Assembly (NCBI GenBank): GCA_947581765.1
Contig: CANPVU010000004.1
Span: 1-61,577 of the forward strand
Source: an uncultured Bacilli bacterium
GTDB lineage: Bacteria > Bacillota_I > Bacilli_A > RF39 > UBA660
Length of the DNA: 61,577 nucleotides
Reading direction: 5' to 3'
Shown: positions 39,182-48,136 of the stretch, piece after piece
Numbering within the stretch: position 1 is the stretch's first letter
Layout: each line of letters opens with the position of its first letter
The notes under the pieces: generated by a model
The model's input: only the letters and a program-made list of their open reading frames with translations
The model's database searches: none
Told to the model about the DNA's origin: nothing
Translations under genes and position numbers: made by a program

Positions 39182-41064
39182 ATTAAATCCCTAGACTCCT
39201 GTAAAATTTCATACCACCCAATTTTTTTTATTCTTTTAGAAATAAATATCATGGATATAAAACAAATAAATACTATAAAAATAACAAAAAGTATTAGCAA
39301 TAAAATATTAAAATCAAATAATCTAAATTTAAAAATATTTAAAATATCATTAAGATAATTTAATAAAATTGCAATTATAAATGCAAATATTATTGATTTT
39401 ATTAATAGCTTACATATATTTATTAAGTTAGCAAGAATATAATTTTTTGCAACAAAGTCTGATTTATATCTATAATAATTATAAACACAATAATTATATT
39501 TATAATATTCTATTCTTGATATTAAAGATTGAAAATAAAATAAGAAAGATATTATAATGCATATCAATGCTACCGGATACATTATTATTGATAAAGCACT
39601 AAAACTATTAAATAAATTATAGAATGATTTACTATATCCACTGATAAATTCATTACTATTATTATAATATTTATTAAATACACTATTCATACTTTTAAAA
39701 TTTTTAAAATATAAAATATATTTTGTGGGTTCTGAAAAATAGTTTTCCGTGAATTTAGAATTTATAAAAAACTTTTCATTAATTGTATCTGTCTCTATAC
39801 CATATGGTTTAAAATACATTAATTCATCTTCTGAAAAATCATCAAATATTCCAGCAATTCTAAATTCCTCTTTGCCATTGTACAATTTCAAAGATATTTT
39901 CTTTCCAACTAAACTTTTTATATCTTTGTTATTTGCTAAAGATAATGCATATTTTTTACCAATTATTATATCATTTTTATCTTCAAAATATTGTCCGTAA
40001 ATAATTTTTTTTGAATATTTAAAATATTCAGGATTATATGGAATAGTAACTACATTAAACTCATAAAAAGTATCATCATTTTTCATACTAAAACCATCAT
40101 TAAAATTTGTTATCGGAATATTTAAAGCATAATCAATCACTATTTCTTTCACATTAGGATCACTTAGTAATTCTTGATATTCATTAAAATATTTATCACT
40201 ATATGTTATCTTAAATTGATTTATTTTATATCTTTTCTCAATATTAGATAACAATTTGTTCATTGGAGAATTGCATAAAAATAAAATTAAAATTGATAAA
40301 ACAAATACAATACTAAGTATAAAGTTTGATTTTTTTTCAAATTTAGAATATTTATATTGTTCAAGCATAAATTTTAAAATGGATTTCCTACTAGTTGTAT
40401 CATCAAAAGATATTTCAGCGCCATCAGTAGTGCTATTTTTAGAAACTACATATTCACTTGCATTTTCTAAATTAATAATTTCATCACAATTATTTTTTAA
40501 TTCAGAATCATGTGAACTCATTATTACAATAATATTCTCTTTAATTTTATTTAATAATTTAATCACTTTTAATTTATTTTCTCTATCTAATGAGGCTGTT
40601 GGTTCATCAAGTAATAAGACTTTTTTATTCATTAATACTGCTTGTATAATAGCTATTCTTTGTTTTTCTCCTCCAGATAATTCATTAGGGTATTTATTTC
40701 GTGTATCATATAAATTAAACTTTTTTAAATATTCAATAATTTTTTTATCATCGGTGCAACAAAGTTCTAAATTTTTTAATATTGTTAAATAATCTATAAA
40801 AAATGTATTTTGTGAAATATATCCTATTTTTTCCATCATTAATTCATTATCTACTTTTTTTTGAAATTTTATATTTGATGAAAAAGAGATTTCACCATTA
40901 TCAAAATTTTCAATACCACAGATAATATTTAACAAAGTAGTTTTACCACTTCCACTTCTCCCACATAAAAAATATATTTTTCCTGGATTAAAACAGTAAG
41001 AAAAATTTTCAAATATAACTTGTTTTCCGTAGTGCTTAGATATTTTATCACAATTAATTTTCAT
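39178..41064 (-). CDS. ABC transporter, fused ATPase and permease (MacB/LolD-like), first of a pair
   Basis: I start at ATG 41064 (MKINCDKISKHYGKQ), which aligns with the paralogue's MIKLEKITKKYG; the GTG four codons upstream has no better site. The 628 residues have Walker A GRSGSGKTTLLNIICG, signature LSGGEKQRIAIIQ and Walker B KKVLLLDEPTAS. An FtsX-like permease with a large external domain follows, ending in three helices. It overlaps the lipoprotein stop by 11 bases and the next gene by four. All three are thus one coupled unit for export, immunity or wall-stress resistance; the role is not determinable here. Confidence 0.85.
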   Translation of the reverse strand: MKINCDKISKHYGKQVIFENFSYCFNPGKIYFLCGRSGSGKTTLLNIICGIENFDNGEISFSSNIKFQKKVDNELMMEKIGYISQNTFFIDYLTILKNLELCCTDDKKIIEYLKKFNLYDTRNKYPNELSGGEKQRIAIIQAVLMNKKVLLLDEPTASLDRENKLKVIKLLNKIKENIIVIMSSHDSELKNNCDEIINLENASEYVVSKNSTTDGAEISFDDTTSRKSILKFMLEQYKYSKFEKKSNFILSIVFVLSILILFLCNSPMNKLLSNIEKRYKINQFKITYSDKYFNEYQELLSDPNVKEIVIDYALNIPITNFNDGFSMKNDDTFYEFNVVTIPYNPEYFKYSKKIIYGQYFEDKNDIIIGKKYALSLANNKDIKSLVGKKISLKLYNGKEEFRIAGIFDDFSEDELMYFKPYGIETDTINEKFFINSKFTENYFSEPTKYILYFKNFKSMNSVFNKYYNNSNEFISGYSKSFYNLFNSFSALSIIMYPVALICIIISFLFYFQSLISRIEYYKYNYCVYNYYRYKSDFVAKNYILANLINICKLLIKSIIFAFIIAILLNYLNDILNIFKFRLFDFNILLLILFVIFIVFICFISMIFISKRIKKIGWYEILQESRDLI

Positions 41065-41878
41065 TATTTGCCACACTACCCAATAATTCTTTTAATTTAG
41101 TTGTATCAAATGTTTTTCCATCAAAAACATCAATATCAAAAATTTGCTTTTCAACAATTTCTTTTTCTAATAATAATAAATTATTGTAATCTTCTATTTG
41201 ATCTTCAGTTGCCTCATTATCATTAACCAAAGTTGATAAGAATTTTCCATCCTTATTTATATAATCAATTTTAGCAAATTTAATATTTCCATTATATATC
41301 ATATATCCAACTCTAAATACACCATTTCCGCTTTCAATATCTAAAGATGATGCAAAAGATAAATAATCGTATTTTCCATGAGATACTTCTTCTTCATTTA
41401 AACTTGATTTATATAATTCAATAACTAAATTTTCATCGATAGTTTTCAATTCTAATTCTTTCAATTTGGATTCAAAATTTTCTTCATTAAATGCCCCAGA
41501 ATCTAAAAAATCTGATAATTTAAGATATTCTTGTCTAGTTTTTTCTCCATTTAATAATGTATATACACCTGGTTCCATGGTATTAATTGTCTCACCAGTT
41601 TTGCCATCAATGATTGGAATATAAAATTTATCATTAGTGTCTTTTTTCAATAAATCTATCCTATTAAATTCGTATCCATAAATTTTAGTAAAATTCCCAC
41701 TATCATCTTTTTGATAAAAAGTACAAAAGTAATTAATCCAATTATCATCTTCTTTATACGAACATTTTTCTAAGGAATGTACCTCGTTATCTTCTTCAAT
41801 TTTTTTATCATTTTTACAACCTGTTAAAACAATTAAAACAAATCCACATAACAATAAACTTAATAATATTTTTTTCAT
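41054..41878 (-). CDS. lipoprotein of the ABC operon
   Basis: From ATG 41878 (preceded by AAGGAGTGAG) the 274-residue protein begins MKKILLSLLLCGFVLIVLTG, with Cys21 as lipid attachment (LTGC lipobox). The mature part is acidic and soluble, with no recognised family. Pieces such as NWINYFCTFYQKDDSGNFTK and DGKTGETINTMEPGVYTLL suggest a beta-rich fold. It is translationally coupled to the two ABC proteins and is probably their substrate-binding or immunity component. The first 16 codons in the ORF track are not used. Confidence 0.75.
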   Translation of the reverse strand: MKKILLSLLLCGFVLIVLTGCKNDKKIEEDNEVHSLEKCSYKEDDNWINYFCTFYQKDDSGNFTKIYGYEFNRIDLLKKDTNDKFYIPIIDGKTGETINTMEPGVYTLLNGEKTRQEYLKLSDFLDSGAFNEENFESKLKELELKTIDENLVIELYKSSLNEEEVSHGKYDYLSFASSLDIESGNGVFRVGYMIYNGNIKFAKIDYINKDGKFLSTLVNDNEATEDQIEDYNNLLLLEKEIVEKQIFDIDVFDGKTFDTTKLKELLGSVANNEN

Positions 41879-42208
41879 ATACTCACTCCTTATAATATAA
41901 TGGTAGTGTAAAAAATTCTGCAACATCTACCTAATTTTTCTATATTTAACTTGTATATTTTACAAATTAAATTTACAATACTTATGTATCTTTTATATAA
42001 TTATATCAATTTTGATTTTATTTTTAAATACTAATTTATTGTTAACATAAAAAAAATAAATTTATCAATAATAATAGTATTCATTTTAATAATAATCAAG
42101 ACCATTATTTTTATTAATAATAAAAAAAATAATACTTATACAATTTCATTAGTAATTAACTTTTTAATATTTTTTCATAATTATCCATTTAAACTTTTTT
42201 CACTATTA
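41879..42208. other. intergenic region with no gene seen
   Basis: This stretch of about 330 extremely AT-rich bases must contain the promoter for the lipoprotein-ABC operon. TATATT lies just before the ribosome site with a weak TTGCAG upstream. I see no ORF, hairpin with T-run or repeat that I would defend. Confidence 0.4.
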
Positions 42209-42241
42209 AGGTATATGGGAGAATTAATCCCCCATATACCT
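42209..42241 (-). terminator. inverted repeat at the end of the endolysin operon
   Basis: The 11-bp arms AGGTATATGGG/CCCATATACCT overlap the stop codon of the secreted protein. No T-run follows, so it may be a weak terminator or an mRNA-end stabiliser. Confidence 0.5.
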
Positions 42242-42737
42242 ATTTTATACCCATATAATAATCAAAGAAATGATAAACATACGTTGAATCAGCATCACCA
42301 GAACAACTACTAATCATGAATTTCATATATAATTCAGCTTCATTATCGCCTGATGATTCTATATCACCTGATATTTTTGTTGTTACAGCAATATCTTTTA
42401 CCTCTCTATTTTTTATTTCAGCTTCATAAACTTTGACTAAATCATCTCCGCCAAATAAATCGTCTTCCATCAAATGCCCTGTCATAGTTCGTGTACAAGT
42501 CTCATTAAAAGTTCCATTAGAAAGAAATTTAGACAGATTTAGAAAATATACAAAAGTATCACTTCCCTGAGCTGTTGATTTTGATGATGTTACTGAGCGT
42601 GGATACTCTACAGTAAATTTACCCAGTCTGATATTTGGACCGCTTATAACTTCAGTTCTTTCTTCTGCATAAACATTACCGACTAAAGTAAACATTAAAG
42701 CTAAAATACCAATCATAGAAAAAAACCTTCTTTTCAT
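42240..42737 (-). CDS. Sec-exported small protein downstream of the endolysin
   Basis: I start at ATG 42737, preceded by a perfect AGGAGGTGA. The 165 residues begin with a signal peptide (MKRRFFSMIGILALMFTLVG, cleavage likely after NVYA). The mature part of about 140 residues is acidic, with three Cys and no recognised domain. It is the last gene of the holin-endolysin unit, so it may be a released effector, toxin or bacteriocin-like cargo. That role is inference from position only. Confidence 0.7.
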   Translation of the reverse strand: MKRRFFSMIGILALMFTLVGNVYAEERTEVISGPNIRLGKFTVEYPRSVTSSKSTAQGSDTFVYFLNLSKFLSNGTFNETCTRTMTGHLMEDDLFGGDDLVKVYEAEIKNREVKDIAVTTKISGDIESSGDNEAELYMKFMISSCSGDADSTYVYHFFDYYMGIK

Positions 42738-42781
42738 ATATAAATCACCTCCTTTCAATGGATTTATAAAACTAAATTAAT

Positions 42782-43582
42782 TTAATTGATTTTAAGTATA
42801 TCCCCCACCTTAATGATGTATGGAAATTGAATATTATTCAATTTGGCAATATCTTTCCAATTAACATTAAACTTTTTCCCAATTTTTATTAAATAATCTC
42901 CTTTTTGAACTACGTATGTAATCTTATTTTTTAAAAGTTCATCCACTTTATCTTGAATAACTTTATAATCGTATCCTGCCATAGTCAATCGATTTTTCAA
43001 AGTAAGATCATTTCCCCATAATCCATCAATTACTTCATTAGCTACCTCTTCAATAGACTGCTTTTTATCATTAACTTTTATCCAGTTATAAACTTTCTTT
43101 TTAACTTTAACTTGATCACTTAAATAGAGTGCCCTTGTTATATCATATTGGTTATATATTAGCCACGCATAACTCTTAACTTTAGGTTGATATTTTCCCT
43201 TATACCAACCATTACCTTTAAATTTACCTTTACCTGCTGCAATGTGAATATGAGTTCCTGTTGAAATTCCTTTTGTTCCCGGATGATAATATATTTCTCC
43301 TTGTTTAATAATTTGTCCAACACTCAAATTAGAAATATCATTATCATGTAGTGTCATAATAGTCATAAAATCTTTAGTTCCATCTGCATACTCTACTTTA
43401 TCGCTACTTTCTAACCATACAGCATTACAATTTTTATATATTCGTTTTATTACACCAGTAAAAGGTGCTTTTAAATATGTTAATTTAGATATATCGATAG
43501 CTAAGTCACCATTGTGAGAATATGTATCATTCATTTTTTGACTAATATATAATGTATCAACATTAAGTATTGCTTTTTCCAT
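42782..43582 (-). CDS. endolysin: M23 peptidase, CW_7 and LysM domains
   Basis: From ATG 43582 the 266-residue protein has an M23-type metallopeptidase domain (about 10-130). Its zinc ligands appear as SHNGDLAID (HxxxD) and THIHIA (HxH). A CW_7 (Cpl-7-type) wall-binding repeat lies at about 178-218 (IEEVANEVIDGLWGN, RLTMAGYDYKVIQDKVDELL), and a LysM at 222-266 (YVVQKGDYLIKIGKKFNVNW). No signal peptide is present, which fits export through the holin encoded just upstream; the two genes overlap by 20 bases. This is a phage-style lysis cassette on a non-phage element. Confidence 0.88.
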   Translation of the reverse strand: MEKAILNVDTLYISQKMNDTYSHNGDLAIDISKLTYLKAPFTGVIKRIYKNCNAVWLESSDKVEYADGTKDFMTIMTLHDNDISNLSVGQIIKQGEIYYHPGTKGISTGTHIHIAAGKGKFKGNGWYKGKYQPKVKSYAWLIYNQYDITRALYLSDQVKVKKKVYNWIKVNDKKQSIEEVANEVIDGLWGNDLTLKNRLTMAGYDYKVIQDKVDELLKNKITYVVQKGDYLIKIGKKFNVNWKDIAKLNNIQFPYIIKVGDILKIN

Positions 43583-43751
43583 TTTTATTATCACCTATTC
43601 CTACTTTTTGTTCTATATCTGATAATCTCTCATTCATTAATGACAAAGTTGTTAACATTTCTTTCATAGTTGTATTTTGAAAATATATTAAATAAATAAC
43701 TACACCAACTGCTACTCCCTGATTTGCAACAAGGCTAATAATTCCTTCCAT
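43563..43751 (-). CDS. BhlA/UviB-type holin
   Basis: From ATG 43751 (GAGGAGGAGAAAAA upstream) the protein has 62 residues. It has one N-terminal helix (IISLVANQGVAVGVVIYLIY), then a charged coiled-coil tail (LMNERLSDIEQKVG). Length, the single helix starting with ANQG and the hydrophilic tail match the BhlA/UviB family of phage and bacteriocin holins. The gene overlaps the endolysin gene. A 37-bp element shared with the DUF1906 gene lies about 100 bases upstream. Confidence 0.82.
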   Translation of the reverse strand: MEGIISLVANQGVAVGVVIYLIYFQNTTMKEMLTTLSLMNERLSDIEQKVGIGDNKNGKSNT

Positions 43752-43850
43752 TTTTTCTCCTCCTCTCATAAAAATTTATATAATTAATCACACAAAATAT
43801 AAATATTTTATAATCACATCAATCTTTAAATTAATTTAAATTATCATCCT

Positions 43851-43887
43851 TTCACTATATTCCTCACTTATAACCTTTTTTTGAAGT
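43851..43887 (-). promoter_or_regulatory. 37-bp shared element, copy B, upstream of the holin
   Basis: It is ungapped and 31/37 identical to 47445-47481. The minus strand begins ACTTCAAAAA and has TGAGGAATAT in its second half. Candidate promoter or regulator site for the element's sigma-like protein. Confidence 0.55.
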
Positions 43888-43892
43888 ATAAA

Positions 43893-43940
43893 AATAAAAA
43901 AACTAGAAAAAATTTTTCCAGTTTAAAATTTTTCTAGTTT
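43893..43940 (-). terminator. terminator after the gene at 44023
   Basis: A 12-bp AAACTAGAAAAA/TTTTTCTAGTTT stem is followed by a T-rich tail on the minus strand. Confidence 0.75.
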
Positions 43941-44022
43941 AATTTTTATAAAATAAGAATTTTTAATTGAAATAACAAATCTAAATTTTGAAATTAAAAT
44001 GAAATAATATAACTTAATTAAA

Positions 44023-44697
44023 CTATTTACGATTTTTATATTTCGATATTATATTACTACAAATAATCAGTAATATATTGAATACTATCAAACTTATAAA
44101 AATTTTTTTATATTTTAATTTTAAAGTATTTAATACATTTAATGAGTATTTATTACTTTTATTTATAAAATAATTTTGAAAATCATTATAAATTTCATCT
44201 TCAGATATTAATTTATAAGGAAATTTAGAACGAAAAGATATTTCAATTTTATTTGAAGATTTAAAAAATAAAAGACATGAATCGTTAGTATCATTATAGA
44301 TTATCAAAGGTTCTTTATCTTCTAAAGCTTTTTCTACATCTAAAACTCCTAATTCTTCTAAAAAATTTTGTAAATTAATTTCTGATTTATATTCGCCATA
44401 AATTGATATATCCCCTACGTTTCTTTTGTGACGATCATTTCGCGCTATTGAAAGAAACGCAATTTCATCGAACACTACATAATTATCTTTTGTTAAATCT
44501 ACACCATTAACCATTTTAAAAAATGGATTTTTAATGTCTTTGATATTTATCTTTTCGCTATAATATGAAGAAACAATTATTCTTTTACGAATATAACCAA
44601 TTTCTTTTTTAAATGGATATATCCATTTTAAATATAGTAAAACAAATAATAATAAATTGACTCCAAAAAATATAATAACATTCTTTAATATTTTCAT
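44023..44697 (-). CDS. hypothetical two-helix membrane protein
   Basis: From ATG 44697 (GGAGG upstream) the 224-residue protein has a membrane helix at each end, residues 5-25 (NVIIFFGVNLLLFVLLYL) and 195-218 (IFISLIVFNILLIICSNII). An external or cytoplasmic domain of about 165 residues lies between them. The layout resembles regulatory or immunity-type membrane proteins, but I recognise no family. It lies between the DUF1906 lysin and the holin and has its own terminator. Confidence 0.6.
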   Translation of the reverse strand: MKILKNVIIFFGVNLLLFVLLYLKWIYPFKKEIGYIRKRIIVSSYYSEKINIKDIKNPFFKMVNGVDLTKDNYVVFDEIAFLSIARNDRHKRNVGDISIYGEYKSEINLQNFLEELGVLDVEKALEDKEPLIIYNDTNDSCLLFFKSSNKIEISFRSKFPYKLISEDEIYNDFQNYFINKSNKYSLNVLNTLKLKYKKIFISLIVFNILLIICSNIISKYKNRK

Positions 44698-44821
44698 CAC
44701 AAATTGGCCTCCAAAATTTATCAACTTGATTTATTTCAACTTATAAATAGTATATTTGATTAAAACATTATAATTGCATAATTCTTTAATATTATAGCAT
44801 AATATATTTTAAAGTAAATAA

Positions 44822-47320
44822 TTATCTTCCAGCATTTATTTCATCATATAAATGGTTTTTAAAACTATCAATAGCTGTATCTATATATTTTTGTTCTGCT
44901 TTTGTTATTGTTCCTCTTAATTCTTTTATTGGACTTTCATTTGAATTTATTAATTCACATAATTCATTAAAATGCTTCACTGTCATACATTGTATAAATA
45001 TATTAGCTTTAGCTTTATATGCACATATACCTGTACTAAGTGGTAAAATATAATAATTTAAAAATGCTTCGGGAAGAGTGAAATTTCGTGTATAAATCAT
45101 ATCAAATAAGTTATATGCATCAATATCATCAATATAATCTTTCGAATCGAAAAATTTGTCACCTGGGCGACATATATGTTCTTTTGCCCATTTTTCATAA
45201 TCATATTCTCCATCCTCTTCAAAAGCTATTTTTATTGCTGTTGCAAACGAGATAGTATCTCCTCCCCATCCAGCAAAAGAGTCTACAATTTGATCAAACT
45301 TATTTAATTCAACATTTCCAATCTTATATAACAGTGCATTAAGTACTGCAGCTAGATGTGGAAAATCATGATTAACAATATCTTCATAACTGTCATCCTC
45401 AAAGTCAAAAGTTAAATTATATAATTTTTCATCTACAAGCTCACAATACTTAGTATCAATCGTACCTGCAACAACATCCCATCTAATATTATCTATGAAT
45501 TCCCCTACGTCATCTGCTCTAAAAATTGATGTATCTCCATATCTTTCTTTTCTAATATATTGTAAAACCAACATATTACTTTTCTCTTTATCACCATCTG
45601 TATATTGCAATGCTAAATTATACATATCTAGCAAACTATAGTAAACTTTTCCAATATCGGTTAAATATAAATCTCCTCCTAAACCTAAATCTTTACCTGA
45701 CGTTGCATCTTTATCAATTTCTATTTTTCCATCGCCACTTCCAACTTTAATTGTAGTAAATTGATCAAAAGCCCAATTATCTGGTATGCAAAAGCCAAGA
45801 TTTCCACTAAATCCTGTTGACATGTCACTAACAAAACTATACTTGGCATAACCGGCATTACTAACTTTAGAACAAACATTTCTTGTACCATAAATACTTA
45901 CAGGATACTTATTATTTAATGAATCTTTCATAATAGAACTTAATATTTTAAAGTAAGGTATAATGTAATCGGTAATTTCAGATTCTTGTGGATCACAATC
46001 TACAGCAAAGTAAATACTCGTTCCACTTGGCAGTCCTAATTTAGATGCATGATCAAAGGCATTTAACAAATCATTAGTAGCTCTTTGCACTGTAAAATAT
46101 GAAACAGAATTTGCACTTTGTTGATATATTGGGAATATCCTTAAACCAGCCTCTACTGCTATTTTTAATTCATCAATTGTTAATGCTTTGCTTTCTCCAC
46201 TTGCAATATATCCAGATAAATATCTTCCAACTATGCGATAACCATTATCGTATAAAGTTTTTGCTTTTTCTTTGGTTAAAATAGTAGCACAATCACACGC
46301 AGAAGCTGGTCTTTCTGTGTCACCACAACTTATCAATAATGAAAGCCACGTTGTATAATCTATCTCACCAGTAACAGGTATAACATACTTTGTTTGAAAT
46401 TGACTAATAGTATTTTCTTTTAATGTTGAAGAAATAGTACCATCTCCAAAGCCATTGAAATATAATAACATGTTTGCTAATATTTTAAATTTTTCAATTT
46501 TTTCACTAGAATATGAACTTCCATTATAACTAGTTCCCTTTGAAGTTCCTTCAACTGAAAGAGTTGGCAAACAACTTTTTGTCGATGGTCCACAATTTCC
46601 ATTTGCAACAGACGTAGACATTCCTTCTTCTGCCTGTATTGCATAAATTAAAGCTTTATTTGTTCTTCTTCCATATACTCCATCACATGGACACAAACCT
46701 ATATAATCTTCATAATTTTTATTTAAATATCTTTGCATTTCAATAATATTTTTAGTTCTTGTTGAATTATCATAAGAGTAGAAGTAATCCATAGACATTA
46801 ATGCTTTCATAACATTTACCGTTACATAAGATGTTGTATCTTCCACACCAGCATCTTCTTTTAAATTTCTAATAGCATTACCTGTTCCCGAATAAAAGTT
46901 ACCTGTTGGTTTATTGGTACCGATACTATATCCTTTGCATAATAATGCTCCTTGAACAATTCCAACTATTCTTCTATATTTTATTAATTCTATGACTTTA
47001 TTTTTATTTTCTTCACTCATATCATCTGTATTAAGTGCTTGAAGTTCTTCTAATGATAAAAATTCTAAAGGATCAACTCTATTATCAGGATCTGTTTCTA
47101 CCAATGGTGTAACTGATATATATTCTTTAAATGAATTTTCTGTACTAGGTCCAAAATTATCAACTATTGCACCAACATTTAGTGTAATTTGTAAAGCATG
47201 TACTAATGCATATATTGTAGTCCAACCTGTTTTTCCAGTTACAGTAATTTCTTCATATCCTGGTTCTCCCTTAAAATTTTGATTTACCCATTCTTGAACA
47301 TTTACTATATATGGGTCCAT
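44822..47320 (-). CDS. DUF1906 glycoside-hydrolase-like lysin with peptidoglycan-binding repeats
   Basis: I start at ATG 47320 (MDPYIVNVQEWVNQNF) with AAGGAGATG upstream; 832 residues. The N-terminal 330 residues contain two or three peptidoglycan-binding-like segments (MQRYLNKNYEDYIGLCPCDG, YGRRTNKALIYAIQAEEG). The DUF1906 domain (Rv2525c-like TIM barrel) spans about 340-560: CDCATILTKEKAKTLYDNGY, RIVGRYLSG, IFPIYQQS, IYFAVDCDP. The C-terminal 270 residues are unrecognised. No signal peptide is present, so release may depend on the holin. It follows the sigma-like gene and a copy of the 37-bp element. Confidence 0.82.
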   Translation of the reverse strand: MDPYIVNVQEWVNQNFKGEPGYEEITVTGKTGWTTIYALVHALQITLNVGAIVDNFGPSTENSFKEYISVTPLVETDPDNRVDPLEFLSLEELQALNTDDMSEENKNKVIELIKYRRIVGIVQGALLCKGYSIGTNKPTGNFYSGTGNAIRNLKEDAGVEDTTSYVTVNVMKALMSMDYFYSYDNSTRTKNIIEMQRYLNKNYEDYIGLCPCDGVYGRRTNKALIYAIQAEEGMSTSVANGNCGPSTKSCLPTLSVEGTSKGTSYNGSSYSSEKIEKFKILANMLLYFNGFGDGTISSTLKENTISQFQTKYVIPVTGEIDYTTWLSLLISCGDTERPASACDCATILTKEKAKTLYDNGYRIVGRYLSGYIASGESKALTIDELKIAVEAGLRIFPIYQQSANSVSYFTVQRATNDLLNAFDHASKLGLPSGTSIYFAVDCDPQESEITDYIIPYFKILSSIMKDSLNNKYPVSIYGTRNVCSKVSNAGYAKYSFVSDMSTGFSGNLGFCIPDNWAFDQFTTIKVGSGDGKIEIDKDATSGKDLGLGGDLYLTDIGKVYYSLLDMYNLALQYTDGDKEKSNMLVLQYIRKERYGDTSIFRADDVGEFIDNIRWDVVAGTIDTKYCELVDEKLYNLTFDFEDDSYEDIVNHDFPHLAAVLNALLYKIGNVELNKFDQIVDSFAGWGGDTISFATAIKIAFEEDGEYDYEKWAKEHICRPGDKFFDSKDYIDDIDAYNLFDMIYTRNFTLPEAFLNYYILPLSTGICAYKAKANIFIQCMTVKHFNELCELINSNESPIKELRGTITKAEQKYIDTAIDSFKNHLYDEINAGR

Positions 47321-47420
47321 ATAATCATCTCCTTCTAATTGTTCCAATTTATTACTTTTTTTAGAATAAGAATAATATACTAATTACCTGCAGGATTTAA
47401 AAATAAAAGTATTAAATTGA

Positions 47421-47455
47421 AATATTGCGAAGAGTTTTAAACTCTTCACAATATT
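47421..47455 (-). terminator. long hairpin after the sigma-like gene
   Basis: A 35-base inverted repeat (AATATTGCGAAGAG arm, one G-U) with a T-rich but interrupted tail lies between the sigma-like gene and the lysin. It partly overlaps the 37-bp element. Confidence 0.55.
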
Positions 47456-47481
47456 CCTCATTTATCAAACTTTTTTGAAGT
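47445..47481 (-). promoter_or_regulatory. 37-bp shared element, copy A, upstream of the DUF1906 lysin
   Basis: It is 31/37 identical, without gaps, to 43851-43887. It lies 125 bases before the lysin ATG, starting in the stop codon of the sigma-like gene. Confidence 0.55.
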
Positions 47482-47939
47482 TAATATTTTATATTTTTTA
47501 AAATTTTTTTTAGTCCACCATCTATACTATACTTTATTGCTCTTGGACTGCATCCTTCTTCAATCGAAATTTCTTTTAAAGTTTTGTTTTGAAAAAAATA
47601 CTTTTTTAATCTTCTTTTTTCTATTTCTGGTAATTTATCTATTTCATTTAAAATATTTTCATAAAAAATTTTATTTATTACCATTTCTTCTAATGAATTA
47701 TTAATTATTTTAACTTTTTTATATAACATTTCATCCGTTTGTTCTATATGTTCAGTATGTCTATCATATTCATTCATTATTTTTTTATCTTGTAATTCAA
47801 ATTGATTAAATGCATTATATAGCTCATCACTAATTTTTAATAATTGATTATTTCCTTTACTATCTGTAAAAGATATATGGTTATTATCAACTAATGTATA
47901 TGGATTATATTTATCCTTCCTCCTCTTTACTTTTATCAT
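47481..47939 (-). CDS. sigma-70 region-4-like regulator
   Basis: This 152-residue protein ends in a sigma-70 region-4 helix-turn-helix (LPEIEKRRLKKYFFQNKTLK, EISIEEGCSPRAIKYSIDGG). The pattern is that of the small sigma-like proteins found on many Bacillota conjugative elements and phages. The N-terminal half is charged and lacks a clear region 2. Thus it may be a partial sigma factor of the UviA/TcdR functional type or an anti-termination-like activator. TTGGAGGTAA precedes the ATG. Its position before the lysis genes suggests that it controls them. Confidence 0.75.
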   Translation of the reverse strand: MIKVKRRKDKYNPYTLVDNNHISFTDSKGNNQLLKISDELYNAFNQFELQDKKIMNEYDRHTEHIEQTDEMLYKKVKIINNSLEEMVINKIFYENILNEIDKLPEIEKRRLKKYFFQNKTLKEISIEEGCSPRAIKYSIDGGLKKILKNIKY

Positions 47940-47952
47940 TTTTTACCTCCAA

Positions 47953-48000
47953 TCAAATAAATTCTTTTATTCGATTAGGAGGCGCTCTAATAAAAAACAT
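47953..48000 (-). CDS. possible 15-codon leader peptide before the sigma-like gene
   Basis: ATG 48000 opens MFFIRAPPNRIKEFI and stops 14 bases before the sigma-like ATG. A good GGAG site lies eight bases upstream. It may be a translated leader that controls the sigma-like gene. Confidence 0.35.
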   Translation of the reverse strand: MFFIRAPPNRIKEFI

Positions 48001-48100
48001 AAAATCAACTCCAAACAAAGTGTTTAGAGTTTAGGCTATAATTTGGGTAAAAAAAATTACACTACCTGGTAAGCAAGTGCACTAGCTTGTAATTCAACTC

Positions 48101-48127
48101 AAAAAAAAAAGACTTCAAAATGAAGTC
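48101..48127 (-). terminator. terminator after the secreted protein at 48137
   Basis: A 7-bp GACTTCA/TGAAGTC stem is followed by ten T on the minus strand. Confidence 0.9.
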
Positions 48128-48136
48128 TAAAATAAT

